45,182 bases of DNA from positions 1-45,182 of the forward strand of contig DJXW01000033.1 in the NCBI GenBank assembly GCA_002449845.1. Reading direction: 5' to 3'. The position numbers and the translations under genes are program-made. The stretch comes from Prevotella sp. UBA6994 (GTDB lineage Bacteria > Bacteroidota > Bacteroidia > Bacteroidales > Bacteroidaceae). Below are positions 1 through 8,286 of the stretch, in pieces (positions within the stretch are counted from its first letter, which is position 1; the number at the start of each line of letters is the position of its first letter). Under the pieces are notes generated by a model. It was not told the origin of the DNA. It did not search any database and saw only the letters and a list, made by a program, of their open reading frames with translations.

Positions 1-976
1 CGATGAGGCGCACGCTGATCGTCTCAGGCAGCATCTCCTCATTAGCACCGCGTGCAGGAGCCTTCATGCGCACTGCGGCGTAGTTCTCAGCACCGCCCTT
101 GTACATCAGGTAGGCGCGCATGGGCTTGATGAAGACGTATTTGCCCACCTTCACGAACTGACCCTGGCTGATGCCGTCCTCGGTATCCTGTGCAGAGAAG
201 CCGTAGATGCCCGTGGGAGCATCTTCCCATTTCTTGGTCTCATAGGTACCTGTAAATGTCCAGTCGCCGCTCGTGGTCTCACCAGCCTCAATGGCGGCAG
301 GGATGACGTAAGTGCCGCCGAAGTCAACGTCGCCCGTTGTAGAAGGCATGAACAGATACGGAGTGTTGGCGGTCAGCGTGGAGGCTGCGTTCTCGGTCAT
401 GTCGGCTACATAGTCGTCGCCGTCCTTGCTGACGCCCGTGAAGGCGTAGAACTTCTCGCCGCTCTTCTTCACATATTCGAAGGGCAGGCAAACCGTCGAT
501 GCCTTGCCGGCAGTGAACGGGCGCTTATAGGTCACGTCAACGGTCTTTCCCGTGTATGAAGACAGAGCAGAGGGAGCCTCGCCGTCTGTCAGCTCCACGG
601 TAGGGGTTGAAGCATAGCCATAGACCTCAATCTTGGTCACGCCATCATACATCATTGTTGCCTGAAAAGGGGCTTCGGAATCTTCGGCGCTGCCACTCCA
701 TGTGTAAAACTTGCAGCTTGTGATTGTGTAGCCTTCAACTGCAGTAACGGTTAATGTAGCTCCTTCAAACGAGTACCACCCCCAGTCATCGCCATCATTA
801 ATGACTTCCCCGCTGAGAGTTACGGTAGCAATGTTGTCAAAGGTCTTGCTGCCGCTTTCGAAACTTGCGTTTTCGCCAGTGCTCTCTATCGTCGTGAGCA
901 ACGTGGGAGTCTGCGCCCATACGCCCGTCGCTGCCATCAGCAGGAGGGCAAAAATTGAAAGTAATTTTGTTTTCAT
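1..976 (-). CDS. Secreted/surface protein, N-terminal 325 residues (3' end outside window)
   Basis: The frame is open from an ATG at 974-976 to the window edge with no stop, so the C-terminus is missing. The N-terminus is a signal peptide (MKTKLLSIFA, a leucine/alanine core, then GVWAQ) with predicted cleavage after Ala21, leaving Gln22 first. The rest is rich in Thr, Ser, Gly and aromatic residues in beta-strand-like segments, with the phrase KASTVCLPFEY near the middle, a style common in Prevotella cell-surface proteins that often end in a type IX sorting domain. I cannot assign a catalytic function. A long non-coding leader with hairpins and a GA run lies upstream. The coding call is secure because of the long open frame and signal peptide; the family is unknown. 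Confidence 0.8.
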   Translation of the reverse strand, partial: MKTKLLSIFALLLMAATGVWAQTPTLLTTIESTGENASFESGSKTFDNIATVTLSGEVINDGDDWGWYSFEGATLTVTAVEGYTITSCKFYTWSGSAEDSEAPFQATMMYDGVTKIEVYGYASTPTVELTDGEAPSALSSYTGKTVDVTYKRPFTAGKASTVCLPFEYVKKSGEKFYAFTGVSKDGDDYVADMTENAASTLTANTPYLFMPSTTGDVDFGGTYVIPAAIEAGETTSGDWTFTGTYETKKWEDAPTGIYGFSAQDTEDGISQGQFVKVGKYVFIKPMRAYLMYKGGAENYAAVRMKAPARGANEEMLPETISVRLI

Positions 977-1196
977 GTGTCTTTGTAATTTTAAATTAAA
1001 AAATTATAAATGAATACTAAGAATTATTTCTTCAGTCTGTCGCTGTCCCTGCCTCCGCCATCAGACAGGGACAAAAGACAAGCCAGCCTCCCCTGCCCGT
1101 TTGCAGGGAAAGCCGCATTTTTCGGTGTCTGGTGCGCAGAGGCGCACCATGAATTGATTGGCTTTTAAAGTTATCAGAGAGAGAGAGAGAGAGTAG

Positions 1197-1377
1197 CAAA
1201 AATATTGGAATGACCAAGGAAATGGGTCATTCTTTGTGTTGCGTTGGCAATATTTAACATCTCTCTACGGATCATAAATGATTATAATAGGTGATAAAAC
1301 TGCGATTGGGCGGAGCCGTCAAGCGTGCTTGAATGGCAGAGCGTAAGCAGTTTAGCACAATTCCATGTGCAAAAATA
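1197..1377 (-). promoter_or_regulatory. Two candidate promoters for the surface-protein gene
   Basis: Reading the minus strand, TATTTTTG occurs at 1197-1204 and again at 1370-1377; both fit the Bacteroidetes -7 consensus TAnnTTTG. The second has TTG (1396-1398) 18 nt upstream. Either would give a leader of about 220-390 nt. The leader contains a (GA)n run near 1176-1193 and two small hairpins (arms 1044-1051/1076-1083 and 1091-1096/1103-1108). Which promoter is used is not decided by the sequence. Confidence 0.3.
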
Positions 1378-1430
1378 CAAAAGTTTGAGAAAAAACAAGC
1401 ATTTTGAACAGAAAAAATGAAAAAAAATTT

Positions 1431-1574
1431 AATTCATAATTGACAATGCACAATTCACAATGGATAATTTACAATGCACAATGCACAATTCATAATGGAT
1501 AATTCATAATGCACAATGCACAATTCATAATTGACAATGGACAATGGATAATTCACAATGCACAATTGATAATT
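1431..1574. repeat. AT-rich interspersed micro-repeat tract (AATTCATAAT / GCACAAT type)
   Basis: The tract is an irregular concatenation of short words such as AATTCATAAT, GCACAAT, GGATAATT and TTGACAAT, mostly 7-10 nt long. A related tract (AATTGTGAATTATTAATTATG words) lies at 19393-19458 directly after a stop codon. No convincing gene is present; short open frames through it are a by-product of the repeat. Confidence 0.75.
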
Positions 1575-1585
1575 CGTATGGGAAT

Positions 1586-1706
1586 CTGTCGTACCTTCGG
1601 TACTTTGTTTGCTGGTGGCTATCTTTGCAGGGGTTTCGCTACGCTTCACCCCTGCCTGTGTTCTTAACGCCCCTATCGGGGCTCTGTGGGGGAAAGCTCA
1701 TGTATC
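1586..1706 (+). repeat. REP-like palindromic element, copy A
   Basis: About 120 bp containing three successive hairpins: GTACC-TTC-GGTAC, CAGGGGT-(13 nt)-ACCCCTG, and GCCCC-TAT-CGGGGC. A near-identical copy lies in the opposite orientation at 5711-5827 and a partial copy at 5872-5933. The third hairpin differs in sequence between copies but keeps its pairing (GCACT-TTC-AGTGC in copy B), so the structure appears to be what is conserved. No transposase is present in the window. Confidence 0.75.
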
Positions 1707-1770
1707 ATTATCATTGTCATTGCAAGCTCATATACTATCCTATTCGTCATCAAAATATTCATCATTCAAA

Positions 1771-1849
1771 AGTCTAAGGATTCAAGGATTTCAGGATAAA
1801 CCTATCGGTACTTGCACCGAAATTCCTTGAATCCTTAAATCCTTAGACT
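1771..1849. repeat. Imperfect inverted repeat with about 26-bp arms
   Basis: The left arm begins AGTCTAAGGATTCAAGG at 1771 and the right arm is its imperfect complement ending TTAGACT at 1849. The loop contains a further small hairpin, CGGT-ACTTGC-ACCG. It lies in a gene-free stretch among other repeat families and could be a mobile palindrome or an old terminator. No coding sequence is associated with it. Confidence 0.7.
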
Positions 1850-1875
1850 ACATTTGAACGGAACCAATTAGCTGG

Positions 1876-2147
1876 CGATGTACGTGGGAAATGCCGTTAG
1901 GCATTTGATGTTAGTAGCCAGCTATGCAGGTCTGCCGTTAGGTAGACCGAAATGGCTGGAAAGAGAGAATTGTGGGGGGAAAAAGGCCTGCCGTAGGTAG
2001 GCGATATTTTAAGATTGTCCCTTACCTAAAGGCAAGGTTCTTCGCTTGCGACATTCTTCTTTCCAGCCATTTCGCCATACCTATCGGCACGGCTGTATGG
2101 CTGGCTACGGACATCAAATGCCTAACGGCATTTCCCACAATCGTGAC
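1876..2147. repeat. Long imperfect inverted repeat with nested hairpins (about 85-bp arms)
   Basis: The left arm (about 1884-1970) and right arm (about 2052-2138) are reverse complements at roughly four positions in five by eye. Both arms carry the perfect hairpin AAATGCC-GTTA-GGCATTT. Each arm also has a second hairpin whose bases differ between arms. The 80-bp interior has further short hairpins (for example GCCTGC-CGTAG-GTAGGC). The small open frame across it has no recognisable features. It resembles a composite of REP-like palindromes. Confidence 0.75.
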
Positions 2148-2199
2148 ATTTTACAAAAACATTGGAATAAATTTAGTGCTTAATGATGACGGACCTTAT

Positions 2200-2519
2200 C
2201 ACATCACCACTAAGCACTAAACACTCAACAAATATTCACTAAACACTAAACGCTAAGCACTCAACAAATATTCACTAAACGCTCAACACTAAACACTCAA
2301 CAAATACCAACTAAACACTAAACGCTCAACACTCAACAAATACCCACTAAACGCTCAACGCTAAGCACTCAACAAATATTCACTAAACGCTCAACACTAA
2401 ACACTCAACAAATACCCACTAAACACTAAACGCTCAACACTCAACAAATACCCACTAAACGCTCAACGCTAAGCACTCAACAAATATTCACTAAACGCTC
2501 AACACTAAACACTCAACAA
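2200..2519. repeat. Tandem array: 35-37 bp units in a 108-bp higher-order repeat
   Basis: The word ACTCAACAAAT recurs at about 2222, 2258, 2295, 2331 and 2366, giving units of 35-37 bp. Groups of three (37+36+35) form a 108-bp super-unit whose start recurs exactly at 2257, 2365 and 2473. Units differ in small words (CACTAAAC, CGCTCAAC, CTAAGCAC). The array ends 6 bp from the stop codon of the lyase gene, so it would lie in that transcript's 3' region. Confidence 0.85.
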
Positions 2520-2525
2520 GCACCA

Positions 2526-4931
2526 TCACTTTACGATGATTTTCTTAGATCCTTGTTGGCCTTTCACCACATACATTCCCGATGGCAATGATTCCACGCT
2601 CTTTGCCGGAACCTGGACACCCGATACGGTATAGATGGATTGGATGGAAGACATTGAAGACTCTGCGTCACGGATTCCCGACAAGTCATCTACGTGGATA
2701 TTGACATAATAGTACGCATAGCCAGGACAAGCCGTGTTGCCAGATGCCCTCAGCACGATGGTATAATCGCCAACGGCTGTAGGCTGACCTTTCAAGGTAA
2801 TCTCCTTCTCTCCATAGTTCGTCGTCTTGACAAACTCAGACGACAAGCCTTTCACCTTACCATTTGGCGTATATGTGGAATCTACGACCACGGTTGTGGT
2901 GTTCACGTATTTGAATATCACGGGCGCAATGCTATCTCCCAAATGAGTGGTTTGCTCCATGGAAGAACCCTCCTGCATCACGAATTTGGGCTTGAATCTA
3001 TATGGCAGGTAATAACCCAAGTGAGGAGGCTGGTTGTAAGCAGCGTTTTGCCAAGCCACGCCCATACGATACACATGGTCGTGCATCAACGTAGGCACAC
3101 GATAAGATGTTGGCTCAATGGTCGTGAAGATATTCAACGTGGCATTGTCAGCCGTGCTCCATAAAATCAATTCCTCACGCCAGTCGCCAAAGAGGTCTGC
3201 CTGCAGGTTGGGAGTAGATTTCGTGCTATTGCAACTGCTCGACGAGTTATAGTCGTATGGGTTCTTGTTCTTAATATAAAGACGAGAGGTTCCGTTGCCA
3301 TTCCACTTGTCAATCTTCGTACCATCTAGCAACTCATCTTGCACGTCGCCATCCCAGTAGATTCTGAAATTGACAGACGTGCTCTTAGAAGAAACCACCT
3401 GACCCGTAGTAGCACTACGCTGACTACGATCGTTGGAAGAACTGAAGAAGAAGCCGTCTTCGCTGGCTTGCAATTGTGCCGCAATGCCACGTCCGTTATC
3501 ATCACCTCCCGTTGCACTCCAGATAATCTCACCCGTTGCCGCATCATGTACGTCCCATCCGTAAGGACTCTCCTCATGGATTTGGAACACTTCCAAGCCT
3601 GGGCGGGAAGGAATCAAATCTGATACGTGAATAGCGTCGCCGTGTCCCAAGCCCGTGGCATAAAGCAGGGTACCGTCGTTGTTCACCGCTGCCGAACCAT
3701 ATAGAATCTCATCACATCCGTCATCGTCAACATCAGCCACGGAAAGATCATGATTGCCATTGCCATACATCGTACAACTGCCACCCGACTTGCCGCTGGT
3801 GTTTCTGGTATAAGCCTTACGTGGCTGCTTTTGGTCACCAATGGTCAGTTCCACATAGTTTTTGCTGGTGGAGCCGTGAAGCCACTTGGTGGAGAGTTGC
3901 TTTCCATCGAAATCCACCGCCCACAAGTAAGCCTGAGTGTAATATCCACGTACCATCACGGCACTGGGGTTCTTGTCGGGACCATCCAAGTAAGCCACGC
4001 AAGCCAAGAAGCGGTCGCCACGGTTACCATAGCTGTCTCCCCAAGAAGAACTGTAGTTCTCTGCCTTTCCTACTCCGAAGTTACGGTTAGGATTATACCA
4101 AACAGTATTAATGGCAGCACCCGTCTCTCCGTTGAACACGGTGAGGTATTCGGCACCTTGAAGCACATAGCCATTGTTATTGCGATAGTCCACGCGATTG
4201 CTTGTGCCAGAGATAGATTTATCTGTAGTGGCTTGGTTCACATAGTTGCCCACACCGTCCATAGAGCCTGGAGCAGTCTTACAGATAAGCTCAGCCTTAC
4301 CGTCTCCGTCAAAGTCGTAAACCAAGTATTGCGTATAGTGCGCACCGGCACGAATGTTTACGCCCAAGTCGATGCGCCACAATTTGGTACCGTCAAACTT
4401 ATAGCAATCAATATACACATTGCCTGTCTTGCCCGACTGAGAATTGTCCTTAGAATTAGAGGGATCCCATTTCACGAACAATTCATATTCACCATCACCG
4501 TCAACGTCGCCCACGCTACAATCGTTAGGACTATAGGTATAATCGTTGCCATCAGCCGGACGGTCGAGCTTGAGCTTGAAATAAACATCAGACCACGGCT
4601 TCACGGCAGCAGTGGTATCTACGGCAACGCCATTCACCTTCGTCACGATGCGATACTGATTGGTAGCCTTACCCGAAGCATCGTTGTAACACGTTGAGGA
4701 GACAAGATCCTTGGCAATGACCACGTCATCTCGCAACACATCGAAGGTGGTGTTGTCCTCGTCGTCAGTACCTAACAATCGCCAACTGACAAATTCCCCG
4801 GAATTACCAGGAACCACTACCAAGCCCCTCTTCAATTTCTCCATCTGAGAGGTAGGGGTAACTTGCGCAAAAGCATTGGCGGAGACAATCATGGTCAACA
4901 TTGCCACTGCGTATAATCTGAATGTACTCAT
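2526..4931 (-). CDS. Rhamnogalacturonan lyase, polysaccharide lyase family 11 type, secreted
   Basis: Predicted to cut the rhamnogalacturonan I backbone of pectin by beta-elimination outside the cytoplasm. I placed the start at the ATG at 4929-4931: MSTFRLYAVA begins a normal signal peptide ending NAFAQ (cleavage after Ala22, Gln23 first), whereas the longer frame upstream overlaps the promoter. The protein is 801 residues. Repeated calcium-loop motifs DVDGDGEYE, DFDGDGKAE and DVDDDGCDE sit in a beta-propeller-like core, as in the YesW/YesX family. The last 50 residues (IYTVSGVQVPAK, LPSGMYVVKG, a basic end IIVK) resemble a type IX secretion (type A) sorting domain, implying surface anchoring or release. 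Its stop abuts a tandem repeat array. PL11 membership is by recognition of overall sequence and not by a search. Confidence 0.88.
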   Translation of the reverse strand: MSTFRLYAVAMLTMIVSANAFAQVTPTSQMEKLKRGLVVVPGNSGEFVSWRLLGTDDEDNTTFDVLRDDVVIAKDLVSSTCYNDASGKATNQYRIVTKVNGVAVDTTAAVKPWSDVYFKLKLDRPADGNDYTYSPNDCSVGDVDGDGEYELFVKWDPSNSKDNSQSGKTGNVYIDCYKFDGTKLWRIDLGVNIRAGAHYTQYLVYDFDGDGKAELICKTAPGSMDGVGNYVNQATTDKSISGTSNRVDYRNNNGYVLQGAEYLTVFNGETGAAINTVWYNPNRNFGVGKAENYSSSWGDSYGNRGDRFLACVAYLDGPDKNPSAVMVRGYYTQAYLWAVDFDGKQLSTKWLHGSTSKNYVELTIGDQKQPRKAYTRNTSGKSGGSCTMYGNGNHDLSVADVDDDGCDEILYGSAAVNNDGTLLYATGLGHGDAIHVSDLIPSRPGLEVFQIHEESPYGWDVHDAATGEIIWSATGGDDNGRGIAAQLQASEDGFFFSSSNDRSQRSATTGQVVSSKSTSVNFRIYWDGDVQDELLDGTKIDKWNGNGTSRLYIKNKNPYDYNSSSSCNSTKSTPNLQADLFGDWREELILWSTADNATLNIFTTIEPTSYRVPTLMHDHVYRMGVAWQNAAYNQPPHLGYYLPYRFKPKFVMQEGSSMEQTTHLGDSIAPVIFKYVNTTTVVVDSTYTPNGKVKGLSSEFVKTTNYGEKEITLKGQPTAVGDYTIVLRASGNTACPGYAYYYVNIHVDDLSGIRDAESSMSSIQSIYTVSGVQVPAKSVESLPSGMYVVKGQQGSKKIIVK

Positions 4932-4990
4932 ATCTTTAAGTTTTCTGTTTGATTTGCTTACCTGTCTTACAATACTATGAACTAATTTTG

Positions 4991-4998
4991 CAAAGATA
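4991..4998 (-). promoter_or_regulatory. -7 promoter element of the rhamnogalacturonan lyase gene
   Basis: On the minus strand the sequence is TATCTTTG, a perfect TAnnTTTG Bacteroidetes -7 box, about 60 nt before the chosen start codon. It sits inside the longer upstream open frame, which supports the internal ATG as the true start. No clear -33 box was seen. Confidence 0.65.
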
Positions 4999-5145
4999 CA
5001 CATTTTCCATCGGAAAAGCTTCTTATTAAGGTTTATTATGAAGAATTTGTAGGCTTACTTTTAAAAATCGTGCAAAAATAGTTTATAATTCTTAAAATAT
5101 GCGTTTCATTACGTACCCCTCACAAAGTAAAATTGAAAATTTAGT

Positions 5146-5153
5146 TACCTTTG
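5146..5153 (+). promoter_or_regulatory. -7 promoter element of the LOG-family gene
   Basis: TACCTTTG matches TAnnTTTG exactly. It overlaps the TTG at 5151, which therefore cannot be the start codon, and leaves a leader of only about 10-15 nt before ATG 5169 or 5175. Confidence 0.65.
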
Positions 5154-5168
5154 AAATCATTATTAACT

Positions 5169-5711
5169 ATGACCATGAAGATTGCCATATTTTGTTCAGC
5201 AAACGAAAACATAGATAAAGACTTCTTTGCCTTGACAAAGGAGTTAGGAAGATGGATTGCCGCAAACGGACATAGCATCGTTTTTGGCGGCGCTAATTTC
5301 GGACTGATGGAATGTATAGCCCAATCCGTATTCGAGGCGGGTGGAGAAACCATAGGAATCGTTCCTTCCATCTTATTGAATGGGGAATCGGTGTCTGACT
5401 ATACGAGAGTAGTGATTCCGTGCGATAACCTGAGCGACCGCAAAGACCTGATGTTGGCAAAGAGCGACATCATCATTGCCTTGCCGGGTGGCATTGGCAC
5501 GTTAGATGAGATTTTCACCGTTGCCGCAGCTGCCACCATCGGTTATCATCATAAACGGGTGATTCTCTACAACATGAAGGGATTTTGGGATTCATTGATT
5601 ACGATGATGGACGACCTGACCATGAAAGGCATGATTCGTGGCAATTGGCAGGAGTATATCGGCATTGCCAACACCTTGGAGGAGATTGGAGAAATGCTCA
5701 ACGGCAAATAG
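5169..5711 (+). CDS. LOG-family phosphoribohydrolase (TIGR00730 type)
   Basis: A cytosolic Rossmann-like enzyme of the family that includes plant LOG, which releases free bases from nucleoside 5'-monophosphates (cytokinin riboside monophosphates in plants; AMP-type substrates in several bacteria). The N-terminus KIAIFCSANE, GGANFGLM near residues 40-47, the Arg-Lys pair at 91-92 and the signature PGGIGTLDE at 106-114 are all present. The 180-residue length is normal. I chose ATG 5169; ATG 5175 is equally possible because the promoter -7 box ends at 5153. The gene stands alone, with a REP-like element starting at its stop codon. The old label 'lysine decarboxylase' for this family should not be used. 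Confidence 0.9.
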   Translation: MTMKIAIFCSANENIDKDFFALTKELGRWIAANGHSIVFGGANFGLMECIAQSVFEAGGETIGIVPSILLNGESVSDYTRVVIPCDNLSDRKDLMLAKSDIIIALPGGIGTLDEIFTVAAAATIGYHHKRVILYNMKGFWDSLITMMDDLTMKGMIRGNWQEYIGIANTLEEIGEMLNGK

Positions 5712-5827
5712 ATATATGAGCTGGTCCACAGAGCACTGAAAGTGCGGCAGAACACAGGCAGGGGTGAAGCGAAGCGAAACCCCTGTAAAAAGAGCCGCCA
5801 GCAAACAAAGTACTGAAGGTACGACAG
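5711..5827 (-). repeat. REP-like palindromic element, copy B
   Basis: This is the reverse-oriented counterpart of the element at 1586-1706, with the same order of hairpins. The variable hairpin reads GCACT-TTC-AGTGC here instead of GCCCC-TAT-CGGGGC, and GTACC-TTC-GGTAC becomes GTACC-TTC-AGTAC. It begins on the last base of the LOG gene's stop codon, between two convergent genes. Confidence 0.75.
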
Positions 5828-5833
5828 ACATTC

Positions 5834-5933
5834 TGTCACCCCTATCGGGGTTTCAATATGCTCATACATCCTATGCAGGGGTTTCGCTCCGCTACACCAC
5901 CTGCCTGTATTCTTATCGCCCCTATCGGGGCTT
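5834..5933 (+). repeat. REP-like palindromic element, partial copy C plus an extra hairpin
   Basis: From 5872 to 5933 the sequence repeats the second and third hairpins of copy A in the same orientation. It is preceded at 5838-5851 by another ACCCC-TAT-CGGGGT hairpin. Copies B and C are therefore arranged tail to tail between the LOG gene and glnN, forming a larger palindromic cluster. Confidence 0.7.
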
Positions 5934-5955
5934 ACGATAACAATGGTAAATAAAA

Positions 5956-5990
5956 CAATTGGGACCTTGTCTCTCGACAAAGCCCCATTG
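5956..5990 (-). terminator. Rho-independent terminator of glnN
   Basis: The minus strand forms an imperfect 15-bp stem (arms 5956-5971 and 5976-5990, tip TTGTC-TCTC-GACAA) followed by TTTTATTT. It lies 43 nt beyond the glnN stop codon. Confidence 0.65.
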
Positions 5991-6032
5991 CAAACTTAAA
6001 CAACCAACAACGTTGGTTTATCAAAATAACAG

Positions 6033-8222
6033 TTATCGAATAAACAATAACTCACGATACTTCGGCAATGTCCAGCACTCATCGCTGACGATGAGTTCAA
6101 GCTTGTCAATCTGATAGCGTATCTCCTCCATCTTAGGAGCTATCGTATCGTGATAAGCTATGGCTTTAGCATGTTCGTTCTCTATCTTGTTGGCTTTCTT
6201 CCGAGCCTCAATGAGCTCTTCCACTCCCGTCTCTATCTCTTGCGTACGTTGGGCTATCTCCTTGATGAGTTTCTTGTTACGTGCCGTCAGGCTGGCAGCC
6301 TCGTTCTCTTCGAAGATGTCATACATATTCTGAACGTTCTTCGCCAACTGACTTTGGTAATGAGTAGCCACGGGAATGATATGGTTCATGGACAAGTCGC
6401 CCATCACACGAGCCTCTATTTGAATCTTCTTCGTGTACGTTTCCCATTTCACCTCGTTGCGAGCCTCTAATTCGTTTTTCCTCATCACGTTCATCGTCTC
6501 AAACATCTTTACGGAAGACGGGTCGAGATAACGTTCAAAGATAACCGGGCAACTCTTCTCCACGTCGAGTCCGCGGCGTGTAGCCTCTTCCACCCATTCA
6601 TCACTATACCCATTGCCGTCAAAATGGATAGGCTTGCAGGTCTTGATGTCTTCACGAATGATGTCGATGATGGCACTTGTCTGGTCTTGCCCGTTGGCAA
6701 TCAATTCATCCACGCGTTTCTTAAAGTTGGTCAATGATTCTGCCACGGCTGTATTCAGCACAATCATTGCCGTAGCACAGTTGGCCTCAGAACCAACGGC
6801 ACGGAACTCGAAACGGTTTCCCGTAAAGGCAAACGGACTGGTACGGTTGCGGTCGGTGTTGTCTATCAACAATTCAGGAATCTCTGGAATGTCAAGTTTC
6901 ATGCCTTGCTTGCCTTCCAAGGTAAAGAGATTCTTGGTATCAGATTTCTCTATCTTCTCCAACAAATCAGACAATTGCTTGCCAAGGAAAGAGGAGATAA
7001 TGGCAGGAGGAGCTTCGTTAGCGCCCAGGCGATGCGCATTGGTAGCACTCATGATACTGGCTTTGAGCAAGCCGTTGTGCTTATAAACAGCCATCAACGT
7101 CTCTACGATAAACACCACGAAGCGCAGGTTCTCCTCTGGAGTCTTACCTGGTCCATGAAGCAATATGCCCGTATCGGTACTCAACGACCAGTTGTTGTGC
7201 TTACCGCTTCCGTTGATTCCCGCAAATGGCTTCTCATGGAGCAAGGCACGGAATCCATGCTTGCGAGCCACTCTCTTCATGAGCGACATCAGCAACATGT
7301 TGTGGTCAACAGCAAGGTTGGTTTCCTCGAAGATAGGAGCCAGCTCAAACTGATTGGGAGCTACCTCATTGTGGCGGGTCTTACAGGGAATGCCTAATTC
7401 CAACGCACGCATCTCCAAATCCTTCATGAATGCCTGTACACGCTCAGGGATAATGCCGAAATAGTGGTCGTCCATCTGTTGGTTCTTGGCTGAATCATGT
7501 CCCATCAAGGTACGCCCCGTAAGCATCAGGTCTGGACGGGCAGAATAGAGACTTTCGTCAACGAGGAAATACTCTTGCTCCCATCCCAAGTTGCTGGAAA
7601 CCTTCTTCACGTCATCATAGAAATAGCGACAAACCTGCGTAGCCGCAACATTCACCGCATGAAGGGAGCGCAACAAGGGAGCCTTGTAGTCAAGAGCCTC
7701 TCCCGTATAAGATATAAATATGGTGGGAATACAAAGCGTATCGTCGATGATGAACACAGGTGAGGTGGGATCCCATGCTGAATAGCCACGTGCCTCGAAA
7801 GTGTTGCGAATGCCACCGGAAGGGAACGAACTGGCATCTGGCTCTTGCTGCATGAGCAATTTACCGGAAAACTCTTCTATCATACCGCCCTTGCCGTCGT
7901 GTTCGATAAAGGCATCGTGCTTCTCGGCTGTTCCCTCGGTGAGGGGTTGAAACCAGTGGGTGTAATGAGTCACTCCGTTGTCATCAGCCCATTGCTTCAT
8001 GCCTTTAGCCACCGCATCGGCAATCGACCTGTCCAAAGCAGCGCCGTTGTCGATGACGTCAATCAACTTCTGATACACGTCGCGTGGCAGATACTTATAC
8101 ATCTTCGAGCGGTTAAAGACATTCTTTCCGAAATATTCAGAAGGTCTTTCTGACGGTGATTCTACCTCTAAGGGCTTCTTCTTGAACGCTTCCGCTACAA
8201 CCTCAAATCTTAAATTAGCCAT
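6033..8222 (-). CDS. glnN: Glutamine synthetase type III
   Basis: Catalyses ATP-dependent amidation of glutamate with ammonia in the cytosol. At 729 residues it has the length of the GSIII class, much longer than GSI or GSII. Visible signatures are GWEQEYFLVD (213-222, metal-binding glutamates), NEVAPNQFELAP (285-296) and the GSIII hallmark KPFAGINGSGKHNNWS (331-346). The C-terminal 80 residues are charged and probably coiled-coil, as in other GSIII proteins. It has its own -7 box at 8264-8271 and a terminator after the stop. dapL lies 64 nt upstream on the same strand, so some read-through coupling of nitrogen and lysine/cell-wall metabolism is possible but not shown. Confidence 0.96.
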   Translation of the reverse strand: MANLRFEVVAEAFKKKPLEVESPSERPSEYFGKNVFNRSKMYKYLPRDVYQKLIDVIDNGAALDRSIADAVAKGMKQWADDNGVTHYTHWFQPLTEGTAEKHDAFIEHDGKGGMIEEFSGKLLMQQEPDASSFPSGGIRNTFEARGYSAWDPTSPVFIIDDTLCIPTIFISYTGEALDYKAPLLRSLHAVNVAATQVCRYFYDDVKKVSSNLGWEQEYFLVDESLYSARPDLMLTGRTLMGHDSAKNQQMDDHYFGIIPERVQAFMKDLEMRALELGIPCKTRHNEVAPNQFELAPIFEETNLAVDHNMLLMSLMKRVARKHGFRALLHEKPFAGINGSGKHNNWSLSTDTGILLHGPGKTPEENLRFVVFIVETLMAVYKHNGLLKASIMSATNAHRLGANEAPPAIISSFLGKQLSDLLEKIEKSDTKNLFTLEGKQGMKLDIPEIPELLIDNTDRNRTSPFAFTGNRFEFRAVGSEANCATAMIVLNTAVAESLTNFKKRVDELIANGQDQTSAIIDIIREDIKTCKPIHFDGNGYSDEWVEEATRRGLDVEKSCPVIFERYLDPSSVKMFETMNVMRKNELEARNEVKWETYTKKIQIEARVMGDLSMNHIIPVATHYQSQLAKNVQNMYDIFEENEAASLTARNKKLIKEIAQRTQEIETGVEELIEARKKANKIENEHAKAIAYHDTIAPKMEEIRYQIDKLELIVSDECWTLPKYRELLFIR

Positions 8223-8263
8223 AAATTTATCTGTTATTAATACCTATTCGAGCTTTTCGACTG

Positions 8264-8271
8264 CAAAGTTA
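8264..8271 (-). promoter_or_regulatory. -7 promoter element of glnN
   Basis: The minus strand reads TAACTTTG, a perfect TAnnTTTG box, 41 nt before the glnN start and just beyond the dapL stop codon. It gives glnN a promoter independent of dapL. Confidence 0.65.
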
Positions 8272-8286
8272 GTGTATTTTTCTGAA

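Noticed and set aside
1972..2220. 82-residue open frame in the repeat-rich gap
   Set aside because: It runs through the inverted repeat and hairpins at 1876-2147 and shows no protein-like features.
2200..2519. CRISPR array suggested by regular 35-37 bp spacing
   Set aside because: The bases between the recurring words are themselves repeats of the same few words and there are no unique spacers or cas genes; it is a tandem repeat.
3750..4697. 315-residue open frame on the plus strand
   Set aside because: It lies wholly antisense to the lyase gene, has no promoter or domain, and its composition is what the reverse strand of that gene predicts.
5151..5171. TTG at 5151 as start of the LOG gene
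   Set aside because: It overlaps the -7 promoter box TACCTTTG, so it would not be in the transcript.
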